A DNA stretch of 64,000 nucleotides. Source: Gemmobacter aquatilis. GTDB taxonomy: Bacteria; Pseudomonadota; Alphaproteobacteria; Rhodobacterales; Rhodobacteraceae. How positions within the stretch are numbered: the stretch's first letter is position 1; each line of letters begins with the position of its first letter. The position numbers were made by a program, and so were the translations under genes. The DNA is taken from the NCBI RefSeq assembly GCF_900110025.1, contig NZ_FOCE01000003.1, positions 1 to 64,000 on the forward strand, in the 5' to 3' direction. Below are positions 61,234-64,000 of the stretch, in pieces. The notes beneath the pieces are model-generated. The model was given only the letters and a program-made list of their open reading frames with translations. It ran no database searches and was not told the origin of the DNA.

Positions 61234-64000
<2,767 letters not shown>

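Overview
The window is GC-rich, densely coded chromosomal DNA from an alphaproteobacterium, most likely a member of the Rhodobacteraceae (Paracoccaceae; Rhodobacter, Tabrizicola or Gemmobacter-like). The grounds are a GcrA cell-cycle regulator, a sigma-32 of the RpoHI type, a PmtA-type phospholipid methyltransferase next to pssA and psd, small families typical of the group (DUF1178, DUF1467, DUF1993, DUF6476-like), and a tad/cpa pilus locus in which an OmpA-like lipoprotein sits where cpaD is found in Caulobacter. The genus cannot be fixed from the sequence.

Layout. 1-1583: tail of a CoA-transferase subunit, a small acetyltransferase-like gene and a secreted lytic transglycosylase. 1960-13896: a complete-looking Flp/Tad pilus assembly locus on the plus strand (two small pilins, cpaB, cpaC, OmpA lipoprotein, cpaE, cpaF, tadB, tadC, two TPR lipoproteins, cpaA prepilin peptidase, and an AAA ATPase); tadE, tadF and tadG are not here. 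14139-25930: folate salvage, MgtE, two purine deaminases on either side of a five-module RTX-type extracellular protein, an RNase E inhibitor, HisN, an XRE regulator with palindromic flanking DNA, and two oxidoreductases. 26147-28229: membrane phospholipid genes pmtA-pssA-psd. 28417-36664: rpoH, a pseudouridine synthase, an amidase, WaaA, ThpR, an HDAC-like deacetylase, a glutathione peroxidase and a NUDIX protein. 36725-48470: DUF1178, SDR, ferredoxin, lipoproteins, thioesterases, the hflK-hflC-degP quality-control operon, TetR, homoserine dehydrogenase and glpX. 48552-64000: GcrA, a lytic transglycosylase lipoprotein, a nitroreductase, methylmalonyl-CoA epimerase, a response regulator, an exported DUF1501/DUF1800 pair, aspS, pabB/pabC and the 5' part of carB.

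Most of the window is housekeeping. No tRNA, rRNA, insertion sequence, prophage or CRISPR array was found. The less ordinary content is: the tad locus with its accessory AAA ATPase and second pilin; the modular RTX protein without an adjacent secretion system; the regulator with its palindrome; and two families of short dispersed intergenic repeats, one C-rich and palindromic, the other sharing a conserved AAATA(C/T)(T/C)CC core seen about six times in gaps between genes.
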